Assembly: GCA_030652245.1 (NCBI GenBank)
Contig: JAUSBB010000207.1
Coordinates: 1-49,590, forward strand
From: Rhodocyclaceae bacterium
GTDB lineage: Bacteria > Pseudomonadota > Gammaproteobacteria > Burkholderiales > Rhodocyclaceae
Length of the DNA: 49,590 bases
Reading direction: 5' to 3'
The notes below the pieces were generated by a model, which was given only the letters and a program-made list of their open reading frames with translations, did no database searches and was not told where the DNA came from. The number at the start of each line of letters is the position of its first letter. The stretch's first letter is position 1. Below are positions 30,130 through 40,210 of the stretch, piece by piece. Position numbers and translations under genes: made by a program.

Positions 30130-32415
30130 ATGGACGAGTCTTTGCGCCGCGCCGCGCTTGAATACCATCGCCTGCCCCGTCCCGGCAAGATCGCCGTGAC
30201 GCCGATCAAATCGCTCGCCACCCAGTCCGACCTGTCGCTCGCCTATTCGCCCGGCGTTGCCGCGGCCTGCGAGGAGATCGAGCGCGACCCGTCTACCGCC
30301 GCCCTTTACACATCGCGCGGCAATCTGGTGGCCGTCATCACCAACGGCACCGCCGTGTTGGGCCTGGGGGACATCGGGCCGCTTGCCGGCAAGCCGGTCA
30401 TGGAAGGCAAGGGCGTGTTGTTCAAGAAATTCGCCGGCATCGATGTGTTCGACATCGAAATCGCCGAGCACGATGCCGACAAACTGGTCGACATCATCGC
30501 CGCGCTCGAACCCACCTTCGGCGGCATCAACCTGGAAGACATCAAGGCGCCGGAATGTTTCCTCGTCGAGCGCAAGCTGCGCGAGCGTCTGCGCATTCCC
30601 GTCTTCCATGACGACCAACACGGCACGGCGATCATTTCCGCCGCCGCCGTCCTGAACGGTCTGCGCGTCGTCGACAAGAATATCGGCGCGGTCAAGCTGG
30701 TTTGTTCCGGGGCCGGCGCGGCCGCCATTGCCTGCCTTGATTTGCTGGTGAGTCTCGGTATCGATCGTAGCAAAGTGTTCGTCTGCGACAGCAAGGGCGT
30801 GATTCACACCGGACGCCAAAATCTGGATGAGTCGAAACAGCGCTATGCCCAGGTCACCGAGGCGCGCAGCCTGGCCGATGTGATGCCGGGCGCCGACATT
30901 TTCCTCGGCCTGTCCACTGGCGGCGTGCTGAAGCCGGAAATGGTTGCCGGCATGGCGAAAAATCCGCTGATCCTGGCGATGGCCAACCCCGATCCGGAAA
31001 TCCTGCCAGAGGACGCGCAGGCGGTGCGTCCCGACTGCATCATCGGCACCGGCCGGTCGGATTACCCGAACCAGGTCAACAACGTGCTGTGCTTCCCCTA
31101 CATGTTCCGCGGCGCGCTCGATGTCGGGGCGACGACGATCAACGAATCGATGAAGATCGCGGCGGTGAAGGCCATCGCCGATCTCGCCCATGCCGAACAG
31201 TCGGAAGTGGTGGCGGCCGCTTATGGCAACGCCAACCTGAGTTTCGGCCGCGAATACCTGATTCCCAAGCCCTTCGACCCGCGTCTGATCCTCAAGGTGG
31301 CGCCGGCGGTGGCGCAGGCGGCGATGGATTCCGGGGTGGCGGCGCGGCCGATCGCCAACATGGACGCTTATCGCCAGCAGCTCAACGAGTTCGTCTATCA
31401 ATCGGGCTTTGTCATGAAGCCGGTGTTCGCCGCCGCCAAGCTAAAGCCGGCGCGTGTCGTCTTCTGCGAGGGCGAGGACGAGCGCATGCTGCGCGCGGCG
31501 CAGGCCGTCGCCGACGAGGGGCTGGCCCGGCCGATCCTGATCGGCCGCCCGGAAGTCGTCGAGACGCAAATCGTTCGCCAGGGCTTGCGCATTCGCGCCG
31601 GCGCGGATTTCGAACTGATCAATCCTGATTCCGACCCGCGCTACAAGGAACTCTGGCAGGACTATTTTGATCTGACCTGCCGCAAGGGCGTCGGCGCCGA
31701 GTATGCCAAGCGCGAGATGCGCCGCCGCACCACGCTGATCGGCGCCATGCTGGTGCGCCACAATTATGCCGATGCCATGCTCTGCGGCACCTTCGGCAAG
31801 CACTCGCTGCACCTGCCCTACATTGCCGATGCCATTGGGCGGCGTCCCGGCATCGACAATTTTTATGCGATGAACATGCTGATCCTGCCCGAGCGCACCC
31901 TGTTCATTGGCGACACCTATGTCAACTACGACCCGACCGCCGCCCAGATCGCCGAAATGACCCAACTGGCGGCCGAGGAAGTGCGACGTTTCGGCCTGAC
32001 GCCCAAGGTGGCGTTGTTGTCCCATTCGAGTTTCGGCACCGAGGACACGCCGACGGCGCAAAAGATGCGCGCCGCGCTGGCCTTGCTGCGCGAGCAGGCG
32101 CCCGACCTCGAAGTCGAAGGCGAAATGCACGGCGATGCCGCGCTCGACCCCGACATTCGCCGTCAGGTCTTTCCCCGCGCCAACCTGTCCGGTCCGGCCA
32201 ACCTGCTCATCATGCCGACGCTAGACGCCGCGAATATCGCCTTCAATCTTTTGAAGACGGCGGCCGGCGAGGGGCTGACCGTCGGCCCGCTGTTGCTCGG
32301 CGCGGCGCGCCCGGTGCATATCCTGACCCCGACGGCGACCGTGCGGCGTATCGTCAACATGACCGCGCTGCTGTCGGTTGAAGTGGCGCATGGACAGCTG
32401 CACGCAGCCGGTTGA
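30130..32415 (+). CDS. maeB: NADP-dependent malic enzyme with C-terminal phosphotransacetylase-like domain
   Basis: [32 protein letters not shown]-like C-terminus. Confidence 0.95.
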   Translation: MDESLRRAALEYHRLPRPGKIAVTPIKSLATQSDLSLAYSPGVAAACEEIERDPSTAALYTSRGNLVAVITNGTAVLGLGDIGPLAGKPVMEGKGVLFKKFAGIDVFDIEIAEHDADKLVDIIAALEPTFGGINLEDIKAPECFLVERKLRERLRIPVFHDDQHGTAIISAAAVLNGLRVVDKNIGAVKLVCSGAGAAAIACLDLLVSLGIDRSKVFVCDSKGVIHTGRQNLDESKQRYAQVTEARSLADVMPGADIFLGLSTGGVLKPEMVAGMAKNPLILAMANPDPEILPEDAQAVRPDCIIGTGRSDYPNQVNNVLCFPYMFRGALDVGATTINESMKIAAVKAIADLAHAEQSEVVAAAYGNANLSFGREYLIPKPFDPRLILKVAPAVAQAAMDSGVAARPIANMDAYRQQLNEFVYQSGFVMKPVFAAAKLKPARVVFCEGEDERMLRAAQAVADEGLARPILIGRPEVVETQIVRQGLRIRAGADFELINPDSDPRYKELWQDYFDLTCRKGVGAEYAKREMRRRTTLIGAMLVRHNYADAMLCGTFGKHSLHLPYIADAIGRRPGIDNFYAMNMLILPERTLFIGDTYVNYDPTAAQIAEMTQLAAEEVRRFGLTPKVALLSHSSFGTEDTPTAQKMRAALALLREQAPDLEVEGEMHGDAALDPDIRRQVFPRANLSGPANLLIMPTLDAANIAFNLLKTAAGEGLTVGPLLLGAARPVHILTPTATVRRIVNMTALLSVEVAHGQLHAAG

Positions 32416-32501
32416 CGAAAATATGAGAAAGTGGTGTAGGATTTGTGCGCAATTACTTAATTCAAATGAGTTAAGTCCTTTACATGTGATTATTTAGCCC
32501 C

Positions 32502-33491
32502 GTGCCCATGAAATCGACATCCAAGAAACTGCTGGCGTTGCTCGTAATGGCGGGCTTTGCCCTCGGTGCGGTGAATGCCGCAACTGCCGCTACCCCGGAA
32601 AAGAAACCGGCCGCCAGCAAGAAGGCTGCCGCCAAGCCGGCGCCCCGCGTGGTCAAGAAGGCCAAGAAGGACGCGGCGGCTTCCGCCAAGCCCCGATCCT
32701 CCGCGGCGGTGGAACAAGATGGCGGCGTGATGCCGAAACTGTCCTCCTCGGCAGCGGTCGTGATCGACCAGGCGAGTGGTGAAATTCTCTACGAAAAGAA
32801 CGCCAATGCCGTCGTGCCGATCGCCTCGATCACCAAGTTGATGACGGCGATGGTGGCGCTGGATGCAGCGCCCGATCTGGCCGAAATCCTGACGATCGGC
32901 AAGGACGATATCGACCTCCTGAAAGGCACGCATTCACGGCTGGCGGTGGGCACCCAACTGACGCGCGAGGAGATGCTGCGGCTGGCGCTGATGTCCTCCG
33001 AAAACCGCGCTTCGTCGGCCCTGTCGCGCCACTACCCGGGCGGGCGCGAGGCCTTTGTCGCCGCCATGAATCACAAGGCGCGCGAGCTTGGCCTCACCGA
33101 CACCCGCTTTGCCGATCCGACGGGATTGACGGCCGCGAATGTGGCCAGCGCCCACGACCTCGTCAAGATGGTCGATGCCGCCCATCAGTATCCGCTGATC
33201 CGCGAGTTTTCCACCATGGGAGAACATCAGGTGGCGGTAAAAGGACGCCCGCAGACCTTCCGCAACACGAACGCGCTGGTGAAGAGCGATGCCTGGCACA
33301 TCGGCCTGTCAAAGACCGGTTACATCAGCGAGGCGGGCAAGTGCCTGGTCATGCAGACCTGGGTCAACAACAAACCGACCATCATCGTGTTGCTCGATTC
33401 CTGGGGCAAGCTGACCCGTGTCGGCGACGCCAACCGCATCAAGCGCTGGGTGGAAAGTCTGGCCAGCGCGCCGGATTCATTCAGAGGCTGA
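32502..33491 (+). CDS. pbpG: D-alanyl-D-alanine endopeptidase (PBP7/8-like)
   Basis: PIASITKLMTAMVALDA (SxxK), SSENRASSALSRHYPGG (SxN), KTGYISEAGKCLV (KTG). Confidence 0.9.
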   Translation: MPMKSTSKKLLALLVMAGFALGAVNAATAATPEKKPAASKKAAAKPAPRVVKKAKKDAAASAKPRSSAAVEQDGGVMPKLSSSAAVVIDQASGEILYEKNANAVVPIASITKLMTAMVALDAAPDLAEILTIGKDDIDLLKGTHSRLAVGTQLTREEMLRLALMSSENRASSALSRHYPGGREAFVAAMNHKARELGLTDTRFADPTGLTAANVASAHDLVKMVDAAHQYPLIREFSTMGEHQVAVKGRPQTFRNTNALVKSDAWHIGLSKTGYISEAGKCLVMQTWVNNKPTIIVLLDSWGKLTRVGDANRIKRWVESLASAPDSFRG

Positions 33492-33509
33492 TAGCGCCGG
33501 TACCGCAAG

Positions 33510-34235
33510 ATGCGCGTTGCCCTGTTTGTGACCTGTCTGGTCGATTTGATGCGCCCGCGCATCGGTTTTGCCGCCATCGAACTGCTGGAAGCCGCCGGCT
33601 GCGATGTGATCGTCCCGGCCGGCCAGACCTGCTGCGGTCAGCCTGTCTGGAACAGTGGCGACCGCGCAGCGGCGGCGGCGCTGGCCAAAAAAGTCATCGA
33701 CGAGTTCGTCGGCAGCGAATATGTCGTCGTGCCGTCCGGCTCCTGCGCCGATCAGATCCGCAACGAATATCCGGTCATTCTGGCCGACGAACCGGAATGG
33801 CGGGCGCGCGCCGTGGAACTGGCCGGCCGGGTCTACGAACTCACCGATTTTCTGGTGAATGTCGCCCACATCAAGACCTTGCCGGGCAACTTCTCCGGCA
33901 GCGTAACCTATCACGACTCCTGTACCGGCCTGCGCGGCATGGGCATCAAGGAACAGCCGCGCGCCCTGCTGGCCAAGATGTCGGGCGTCGAATTGAAGGA
34001 AATGGCGGCTGCCGAGGAATGCTGTGGTTTTGGCGGCACCTTCTCGGTGAAGTTCGGCGAGATTTCGGCGGCGATTGCCGCAAAGAAGTGCGGCAATGCC
34101 TGTGCCACCGGCGCGCAGACCATCGTTGGCGGCGATCTCGGCTGCCTGCTCAATATCGAGGGCAAGCTGCGTCGCCTGGGTGACGAAACGACCCAGGTCA
34201 GGCATATCGCCGAAGTGCTGACGGCAAAAAAATAA
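33510..34235 (+). CDS. lutA: Lactate utilization Fe-S protein LutA
   Basis: ALFVTCLVDLMRPRIGFAAIELLEAAGCDV, CCG-containing Cys-rich motifs; followed by lutB and lutC. Confidence 0.9.
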   Translation: MRVALFVTCLVDLMRPRIGFAAIELLEAAGCDVIVPAGQTCCGQPVWNSGDRAAAAALAKKVIDEFVGSEYVVVPSGSCADQIRNEYPVILADEPEWRARAVELAGRVYELTDFLVNVAHIKTLPGNFSGSVTYHDSCTGLRGMGIKEQPRALLAKMSGVELKEMAAAEECCGFGGTFSVKFGEISAAIAAKKCGNACATGAQTIVGGDLGCLLNIEGKLRRLGDETTQVRHIAEVLTAKK

Positions 34236-34239
34236 AGCC

Positions 34240-35646
34240 ATGGAAAGCCGCTCCCGCCATTTCAAGGCCAATGCCGCCGCATCGCTGGCCAATCCGGTAT
34301 TGCAGACCAATCTCAAGACCGCCAAGGGAAAGTTTGTCGACAAGCGCGCCATTGCCATCAAGGAGATCGACGACTTCGAGGGCTCGCGCGAGGCCGCCAA
34401 AAACATCCGCAACCGGGTGCTGGAGAACCTCGACCTCTGGCTCGAAAAATTTGAGGAAAGCGCCACGGCGCGCGGCGCCACCGTGCTGTGGGCGAAGGAC
34501 GGCGAGGAGATCTGCCGCCACGTCGCCGAAATCGGACAGCGCCACGGCGTGCAGAAAGCCGCCAAGTCGAAGTCGATGCTGTCCGAGGAGGCCAACCTCA
34601 ATCTGGCGCTCACGGCAGCCGGCATCCGGCCGATCGAAACCGATCTCGGCGAATACATCCTGCAGATCAACGACAACGAGCCGCCCTCGCACATCATCGC
34701 GCCAGTGGTGCACAAAAGTCTCGATGAAGTCGCGGATTTGTTCCACCAGGTGCACAAGACACCGCGCAAGACCGAGATTCCGGCCCTGACGCGCGAGGCG
34801 CGCGAAGTGCTGCGCGAACACTTTCTCACCGCCGACATGGGCATCTCCGGCGGCAATTTCCTCGTCGCCGAAACCGGCTCGGTGGCGCTCGTCACCAACG
34901 AGGGCAACGGCCGCATGGTGACCACCCTGCCGCGCGTCCATGTGGTCATCACCGGCATCGAAAAGGTGGTGCCGACGCTCGAGGACCTGACGCTGCTGCT
35001 GCGTTTGTTGCCGCGCTCGGCCACCGGCCAGTCGATCTCCAACTATGTGTCAGTGCTCACTGGCGTCAAGACGCCCGAGGAGCGGGACGGTCCGGAACAT
35101 CTCTATTTCATCCTCGTCGACAACGGCCGCGCCGACGTCGTGGGCACGGAATTCCAGGACATGCTGCGCTGCATCCGTTGTGGCGCCTGCATGAACCACT
35201 GCCCGGTCTACCAGACGATCGGCGGCCATGCCTATGGCTGGGTTTATCCCGGCCCGATGGGTTCGGTGCTCACGCCGCTATATACCGGACTGGAAAACGC
35301 CATCGATCTGCCGCAAGCCGCCACGCTGTGCAATCAGTGCGGCGTGGTTTGCCCGGTGATGATCCCGCTGCCCGAGCTGCTGCGCCGGCTCCGCGAAAAA
35401 CAGGTTGAAAAACACCTGCGGCCCTGGTTCGAGCGCTTCGCCCTGAAAATCTGGGCCAAGGTGGCGGCCAGTCCGTCGCTGTATGCGCTGGGCTCCTGGC
35501 TGGGGGTGCGCTACCTCAAGTGGCTGGCGGGCGGCCGTGATCGTATCGCCGTGTTGAGTGCCGCCCCGGAATGGACTCTGGGCCGAGACTTCCCCGCGCC
35601 GGAGGGCAAGACCTTCCGCGAACTGTATCGAAAAGGCAAAAAATGA
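34240..35646 (+). CDS. lutB: Lactate utilization iron-sulfur protein LutB
   Basis: CIRCGACMNHCPVY and CNQCGVVCPVMIPLP ferredoxin motifs. Confidence 0.92.
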   Translation: MESRSRHFKANAAASLANPVLQTNLKTAKGKFVDKRAIAIKEIDDFEGSREAAKNIRNRVLENLDLWLEKFEESATARGATVLWAKDGEEICRHVAEIGQRHGVQKAAKSKSMLSEEANLNLALTAAGIRPIETDLGEYILQINDNEPPSHIIAPVVHKSLDEVADLFHQVHKTPRKTEIPALTREAREVLREHFLTADMGISGGNFLVAETGSVALVTNEGNGRMVTTLPRVHVVITGIEKVVPTLEDLTLLLRLLPRSATGQSISNYVSVLTGVKTPEERDGPEHLYFILVDNGRADVVGTEFQDMLRCIRCGACMNHCPVYQTIGGHAYGWVYPGPMGSVLTPLYTGLENAIDLPQAATLCNQCGVVCPVMIPLPELLRRLREKQVEKHLRPWFERFALKIWAKVAASPSLYALGSWLGVRYLKWLAGGRDRIAVLSAAPEWTLGRDFPAPEGKTFRELYRKGKK

Positions 35647-36305
35647 GCAGCAGGGAGGACATCCTCGGCCGGGTGCGCGCGCGCCTCGGCCGCAACACGG
35701 AAAATGCCGCCACTGCGCGAAAGGACATCGAAGCCGCCATCGATGGACGAGTTCAGGGGCCGCGTCCGGCCGTACCGACGGATACCGCTGGTCTGGTGGC
35801 GTGGTTCGAGGAAAAATCGGCCGCGCAGTCCAGTTCCCTCGACCGGGTCGCTACTTTGGCCGATGCGCCGGCTGCCGTTGCCCGTTATCTGGCCGGGATG
35901 AACTTGCCGCTACGCGCCGTCATCTGGCCGAGCCTGGCCGGACTGGATTGGCGCGCCGCCGGTATCGAGGTCGCGCCGCGCGGGGCGGTGGATAGCGATC
36001 TGGTCGGTATCACCGGCTGCTTTTGCGCCATTGCCGAAACTGGCACGCTGATGGCCTGCTCCGCGCCCGATCACCCGGCGACGGTGAGCCTGCTGCCCGA
36101 AACCCATATCGCGCTGGTGCCGATGAGTCGCATCGTGCCCGGCATGGAAGATGCTTGGAACCTGGCCCGGGCCGAGCTGGGCAGCCTGCCGCGTGCCGTC
36201 AACTTCATCTCCGGCCCATCGCGGACGGGCGATATCGAGCAAACCATCGTGCTCGGGGCGCATGGGCCGTATCGTGTGCATTTGGTCATAGTCGAGAGAG
36301 AATAA
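35643..36305 (+). CDS. lutC: Lactate utilization protein LutC
   Basis: MSSREDILGRVRARLG; CAIAETGTLM, FISGPSRTGDIEQTIVLGAHGPYRVH. Confidence 0.9.
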   Translation: MSSREDILGRVRARLGRNTENAATARKDIEAAIDGRVQGPRPAVPTDTAGLVAWFEEKSAAQSSSLDRVATLADAPAAVARYLAGMNLPLRAVIWPSLAGLDWRAAGIEVAPRGAVDSDLVGITGCFCAIAETGTLMACSAPDHPATVSLLPETHIALVPMSRIVPGMEDAWNLARAELGSLPRAVNFISGPSRTGDIEQTIVLGAHGPYRVHLVIVERE

Positions 36306-36371
36306 TTGTTGTCATCCCGGCGTGGGGAAGCTGCGTTACTACAGCCAGAACAACACATCGGAGGCAACAAA

Positions 36372-36749
36372 ATGTACGCCCGCATCAATTTCGTCAGCCC
36401 TGGCTCTCCCGAAAAGTACTCCTGGGTCATCAATACCGACGTCGAAACGGTTGAGCAGTGGCAGCAAGCGCACCCCGAGGCGGAAGACCTCGTCGTCGCG
36501 ACCTTGACCGAGAGTGAAGGTCTGGAGGCTCTGTTCTCCCAGAAGTGCTTGTATCACGACGTGTTTTTCGAGCGCTCGGTCAGCCCCGACGTGCGCAGTC
36601 GCGGTCACGCCGAGCTGATGGAGATTCTCGAACTGGCCGGTCGTCTGGTCAGAGGGCGCGCCAGCGAGCTGTGGAACCGCTGCATGGACTTCCGGTTTCG
36701 CGACGACGCGATCGTCAAGAATCAATACCAGCGTCACCTGCTGGCCTGA
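36372..36749 (+). CDS. Hypothetical protein (125 aa)
   Basis: ORF from ATG 36372 with upstream ggaggc; no family recognised. Confidence 0.65.
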   Translation: MYARINFVSPGSPEKYSWVINTDVETVEQWQQAHPEAEDLVVATLTESEGLEALFSQKCLYHDVFFERSVSPDVRSRGHAELMEILELAGRLVRGRASELWNRCMDFRFRDDAIVKNQYQRHLLA

Positions 36750-38471
36750 TCACTGTTTCTTGTAGTACTCGCGCAGCGAGGCATAACGCGCGACGCGCGC
36801 GGCGCGGACGTGGTTCAGTGCGCGTTCCATCGGGACGCCGACCTGGGTGAGGGTTTCGGCGGCGATCATCAGGCTGCCTTCCAGCACCTCGGGAATGACT
36901 TCGGTCGCTCCGGCAGCCTTTAGCTGCGCCACGCCGGTTTCGTCAGGCACCCGCACCACGATGGGGATGTCGGGCCGGCTTTCCCGCACTTTGCGCACCA
37001 CCCGTTCCGCCGAATGCACGTCCGGGTAGGCCACCACCAGCGCGCGGGCGCGGGCGAGGCCGGCTGCCAGCAGGACTTCCGTGCGGTCGGCGCTGCCGAA
37101 GACCAGCTTGCCGCCACCCGGCACCACGCGCTTCAACTGCTGTGGATCAACGTCGATGGCCAGGAAGGGGATCTGTTCGTCGGCGAGAAAATGGGCGATG
37201 CGCCCGCCGGTGCGACCGTAACCGCAAATAATGACGTGATTCTCTAGACCAAATCCGGCGACGGCGATGTCGTGGATGGCCTTGGCCTTGTGCGACCAGT
37301 TGCCGTGAGCCATTTGGCCCGACAGCCGCGCCGTCCGCTCAATGAGGAAAGGGGCGATGAACATCGAGATCAGCATCGCCGCCAGCGTGACCTGGAAGGC
37401 ATCGCCGCTCACGAGCTTGAGCTCGTGAGCCATGCCGATCAGCACCAGGCCGAACTCGCCCGCCTGAGCCAGTTGGGACGAGGTGCGCAGGGCGACGTCG
37501 AGCGGACTCTTCGCCGCCAGCGCGAGGAGGAACACCACCAGCCCCTTGCCGGCCACCAGGAGCAGCACGGCGAGCAGCAGGCGGTGGGCATTCTCGAAAA
37601 CGAAACCCAGGTCGAGCATCATGCCGACCGTGACAAAGAACAGTCCGAGCAGAATGTCGCGGAAGGGGCGGATGTCGGCCTCGACCTGGTGGCGATAGAT
37701 GGTTTCGGAAATCAGCATGCCGCCGACAAAGGCGCCCAGCGCCAGCGACAGGCCGGCGTAGCCGGTGGCGTAGGCCAGGCCGACAACCAGCCAGAGCGTG
37801 GCCAGCACGAACAACTCTTCCGAGCGCTGGTGCGCCACGGCGTCGTAAAGGCGCTTGATCCAGCGCTGGCCGACCCAGATCAGGATGGAGAGGACCACCA
37901 CGACCTGAATCAGGGCAATGGCCAGGGAGCGCGGCAGTTCGTCGGTCGACTGCGCCAGCGCGGGGAGCAGGATCAGGCAGGGCACCACGGCGATGTCCTG
38001 AACCAACAGCACGCCCATGGTTTGCCGCCCCGAGCGCGAGTGGAGCTCGAAGCGCTCGGAAAGCATCTTGGCGACAATCGCCGTCGAGGACATGGCCACC
38101 GCCAGGCCGACGACCAGCCCGCCCCGCCAGCCCTGGCCATAGCCAAACCAGGTGATCAGCATCACCGCCCCGGCGGTGACCGCCATTTGGGCAGAACCGA
38201 AGCCGAAGACCAGTTGGCGCATCGCCTTGAGGCGTTGCAGGCTGAATTCGAGGCCGATCGAAAACATCAGGAACACCACGCCGAATTCGGCGATGGCGTC
38301 GACATCGTGGCCGCCCTTGAGCGCGGCGAGTCCATGCGGCCCCAGCGCGATGCCGACGACCAGATAGGCCAGCATCGCCGGCAGGCGAAACCGTCGCGCC
38401 ACGGTCAGCGCGATGACGACGGCGGTCAGCAGGACGAAGATCAGCAGCAGCGTTTGATACATAGATCGCAT
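36750..38471 (-). CDS. CPA2 family monovalent cation:proton antiporter with TrkA-N domain (KefB/YbaL-like)
   Basis: Multi-TM exchanger domain plus NAD-binding HVIICGYGRTGGRIAHFL. Confidence 0.9.
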   Translation of the reverse strand: MRSMYQTLLLIFVLLTAVVIALTVARRFRLPAMLAYLVVGIALGPHGLAALKGGHDVDAIAEFGVVFLMFSIGLEFSLQRLKAMRQLVFGFGSAQMAVTAGAVMLITWFGYGQGWRGGLVVGLAVAMSSTAIVAKMLSERFELHSRSGRQTMGVLLVQDIAVVPCLILLPALAQSTDELPRSLAIALIQVVVVLSILIWVGQRWIKRLYDAVAHQRSEELFVLATLWLVVGLAYATGYAGLSLALGAFVGGMLISETIYRHQVEADIRPFRDILLGLFFVTVGMMLDLGFVFENAHRLLLAVLLLVAGKGLVVFLLALAAKSPLDVALRTSSQLAQAGEFGLVLIGMAHELKLVSGDAFQVTLAAMLISMFIAPFLIERTARLSGQMAHGNWSHKAKAIHDIAVAGFGLENHVIICGYGRTGGRIAHFLADEQIPFLAIDVDPQQLKRVVPGGGKLVFGSADRTEVLLAAGLARARALVVAYPDVHSAERVVRKVRESRPDIPIVVRVPDETGVAQLKAAGATEVIPEVLEGSLMIAAETLTQVGVPMERALNHVRAARVARYASLREYYKKQ

Positions 38472-38511
38472 GATACCGGTGTGGCGCGAAGTTACTGATT
38501 ACAATCCGTCG

Positions 38512-39822
38512 ATGACCACGCCAATCACTGAATTCACGCCCGAGCAAAAACGCCGCCGCCTCATCATCCTGGCGGTGGTGGTGGGGGCGTATGTGCTGTC
38601 CTTCTTTCAGCGTTTCGCGCCGGCCGGCATTGCCCAGGACCTGGCGGCGGCGTTCCAGACCTCGGCGGCTTCGCTCGGCGTGCTGGCCGCCACCTACTTC
38701 TACGTCTATACGATCATGCAGGTGCCGACCGGCATCCTGGTCGATACGCTCGGGCCGCGGCGCATCCTGTTGCTCGGCGGCATGGTCGCCGGGGGCGGCA
38801 GCCTGCTGTTCGGCATGGCGGACAGCCTCGATGCCGCGCTGGTCGGCCGCACATTGATCGGGTTGGGCGTGTCGGTGACCTTCATCGCCATGCTCAAGCT
38901 GATCGCCGTCTGGTTCGAGGAACAGCGTTTTGCCACCGTCGTCGGGGTGTCGATGCTGATCGGCAATCTGGGCTCGGTGCTGGCCGGCGCGCCGCTTTCG
39001 GCGCTGGCGCAGGCGACCGGCTGGCGGGGCGTGTTTGTCGGCGTGGGACTGGTATCGCTGGCCCTCGGCATACTGGCCTGGATTCTGGTGCGCGACCGGC
39101 CGTCGGCCAGGGGTGGCGCCGTCCCGCCAGCGCCGACTTTTGATAGAACAGTCGTATTGACCGGTCTGCTGCGGGTGGTGAAAAATCGCGCCACCTGGCC
39201 GACGGTCTTTGTCAATTGCGGACTGTCGGGCAGCTTCTTCGCCTTTGGCGGCCTGTGGGCGACGCCCTTTCTCATTCAGGGCATGGGCATGAGCCGCGCC
39301 ACCGCCACCGCCCATCTGTCACTTTATTTCGCCGGTTTCGCCGTCGGTTGCCTGCTCGTCGGCATGCTTTCCGACCGGCTGCGTCGCCGGAAGCCGGTGA
39401 TCATCGTCAGCTCGCATATCTATGGTGCGATCTGGCTGGTCTGGCTGTCGGGCGTGGCGCTGCCGCTCGTCGCTACCTATACTCTGTTTGGCTTGATGGG
39501 CTTGATGACGGCGAGTTTCACCCTCAGTTGGGCCTGTGCCAAGGAAGTGAATCCGCCGGCCCTGTCGGGAATGTCGACTTCGGTGACCAATATGGGCGGT
39601 TTTCTGATGGGGGCGTTGCTGCAGCCGGCGGTCGGCTGGATCATGGATCAGCGTTGGGCGGGTGCGATGGTCAATGGCGTGCGGATTTATGCGCCCGAGG
39701 ATTACCGCTGGGGCTTGTTGTTGATCGCCTGCGCCGCTTGGGGTGGAGCGGTCGCCGCCTGGAAGGTCAAGGAAACGCATTGTCGCAACATTTGGAATGA
39801 ACTCGACAAGGGGAAGGCATGA
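38512..39822 (+). CDS. MFS transporter
   Basis: 12-TM-like hydrophobicity, DTLGPRRILLLGG. Confidence 0.88.
   Translation: MTTPITEFTPEQKRRRLIILAVVVGAYVLSFFQRFAPAGIAQDLAAAFQTSAASLGVLAATYFYVYTIMQVPTGILVDTLGPRRILLLGGMVAGGGSLLFGMADSLDAALVGRTLIGLGVSVTFIAMLKLIAVWFEEQRFATVVGVSMLIGNLGSVLAGAPLSALAQATGWRGVFVGVGLVSLALGILAWILVRDRPSARGGAVPPAPTFDRTVVLTGLLRVVKNRATWPTVFVNCGLSGSFFAFGGLWATPFLIQGMGMSRATATAHLSLYFAGFAVGCLLVGMLSDRLRRRKPVIIVSSHIYGAIWLVWLSGVALPLVATYTLFGLMGLMTASFTLSWACAKEVNPPALSGMSTSVTNMGGFLMGALLQPAVGWIMDQRWAGAMVNGVRIYAPEDYRWGLLLIACAAWGGAVAAWKVKETHCRNIWNELDKGKA
39118..39141 (+). repeat. Dispersed 24 bp repeat, copy 5 (inside MFS CDS)
   Basis: GCCGTCCCGCCAGCGCCGACTTTT; encodes AVPPAPTF in a loop. Confidence 0.85.
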
Positions 39823-40178
39823 AGGGCATCATCCTATTTGGCCATGGCGCGCGCAATCCGGAATACATCGAGCCCTTCAGGCGCATCCGCGCGGTGGTGG
39901 AGGCGCGTCAGCCGGATGTTCAGGTGGAGATCGGGTTTCTTGAGCTGACCCAGCCGCCGCTGGATGTGAGTATCGAGGCCCTAGCAGCGCGCGGTGTCAA
40001 TGAAATCAGAGTCGTACCGATATTTTTTGCGCCGGGACGACATGTGCTGAAAGACCTGCCGGAGTTGATCGGTAACGCGATGGAGCGCTTCCCCGGCATC
40101 AGCATCACCGTGGCGGCTTGCGTCGGGGAAGTTGATGCGGTGATCGACGCGATGGCCGGGCATGCCATTCAGGCTTGA
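39819..40178 (+). CDS. Sirohydrochlorin chelatase CbiX/SirB-like
   Basis: IILFGHGARNPEYIEPFRRI, VVPIFFAPGRHVLKDLP. Confidence 0.85.
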   Translation: MKGIILFGHGARNPEYIEPFRRIRAVVEARQPDVQVEIGFLELTQPPLDVSIEALAARGVNEIRVVPIFFAPGRHVLKDLPELIGNAMERFPGISITVAACVGEVDAVIDAMAGHAIQA

Positions 40179-40210
40179 AAAGTCTATATCAGGTCTTACT
40201 TATATATCCC

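Noticed and set aside
29995-31401. N-terminal extension of the minus-strand ORF 28834-31401 (855 aa)
   Set aside because: Antisense to maeB; only the part up to ATG 29994 has aminotransferase homology
32412-32442. TTGACG...TAGGAT promoter before pbpG
   Set aside because: Spacer of 19 bp and overlap with the maeB stop make it too weak to call
37339-39315. 658 aa minus-strand ORF overlapping antiporter and MFS genes
   Set aside because: Out of frame with the recognisable antiporter and antisense to the MFS gene; low-complexity shadow ORF
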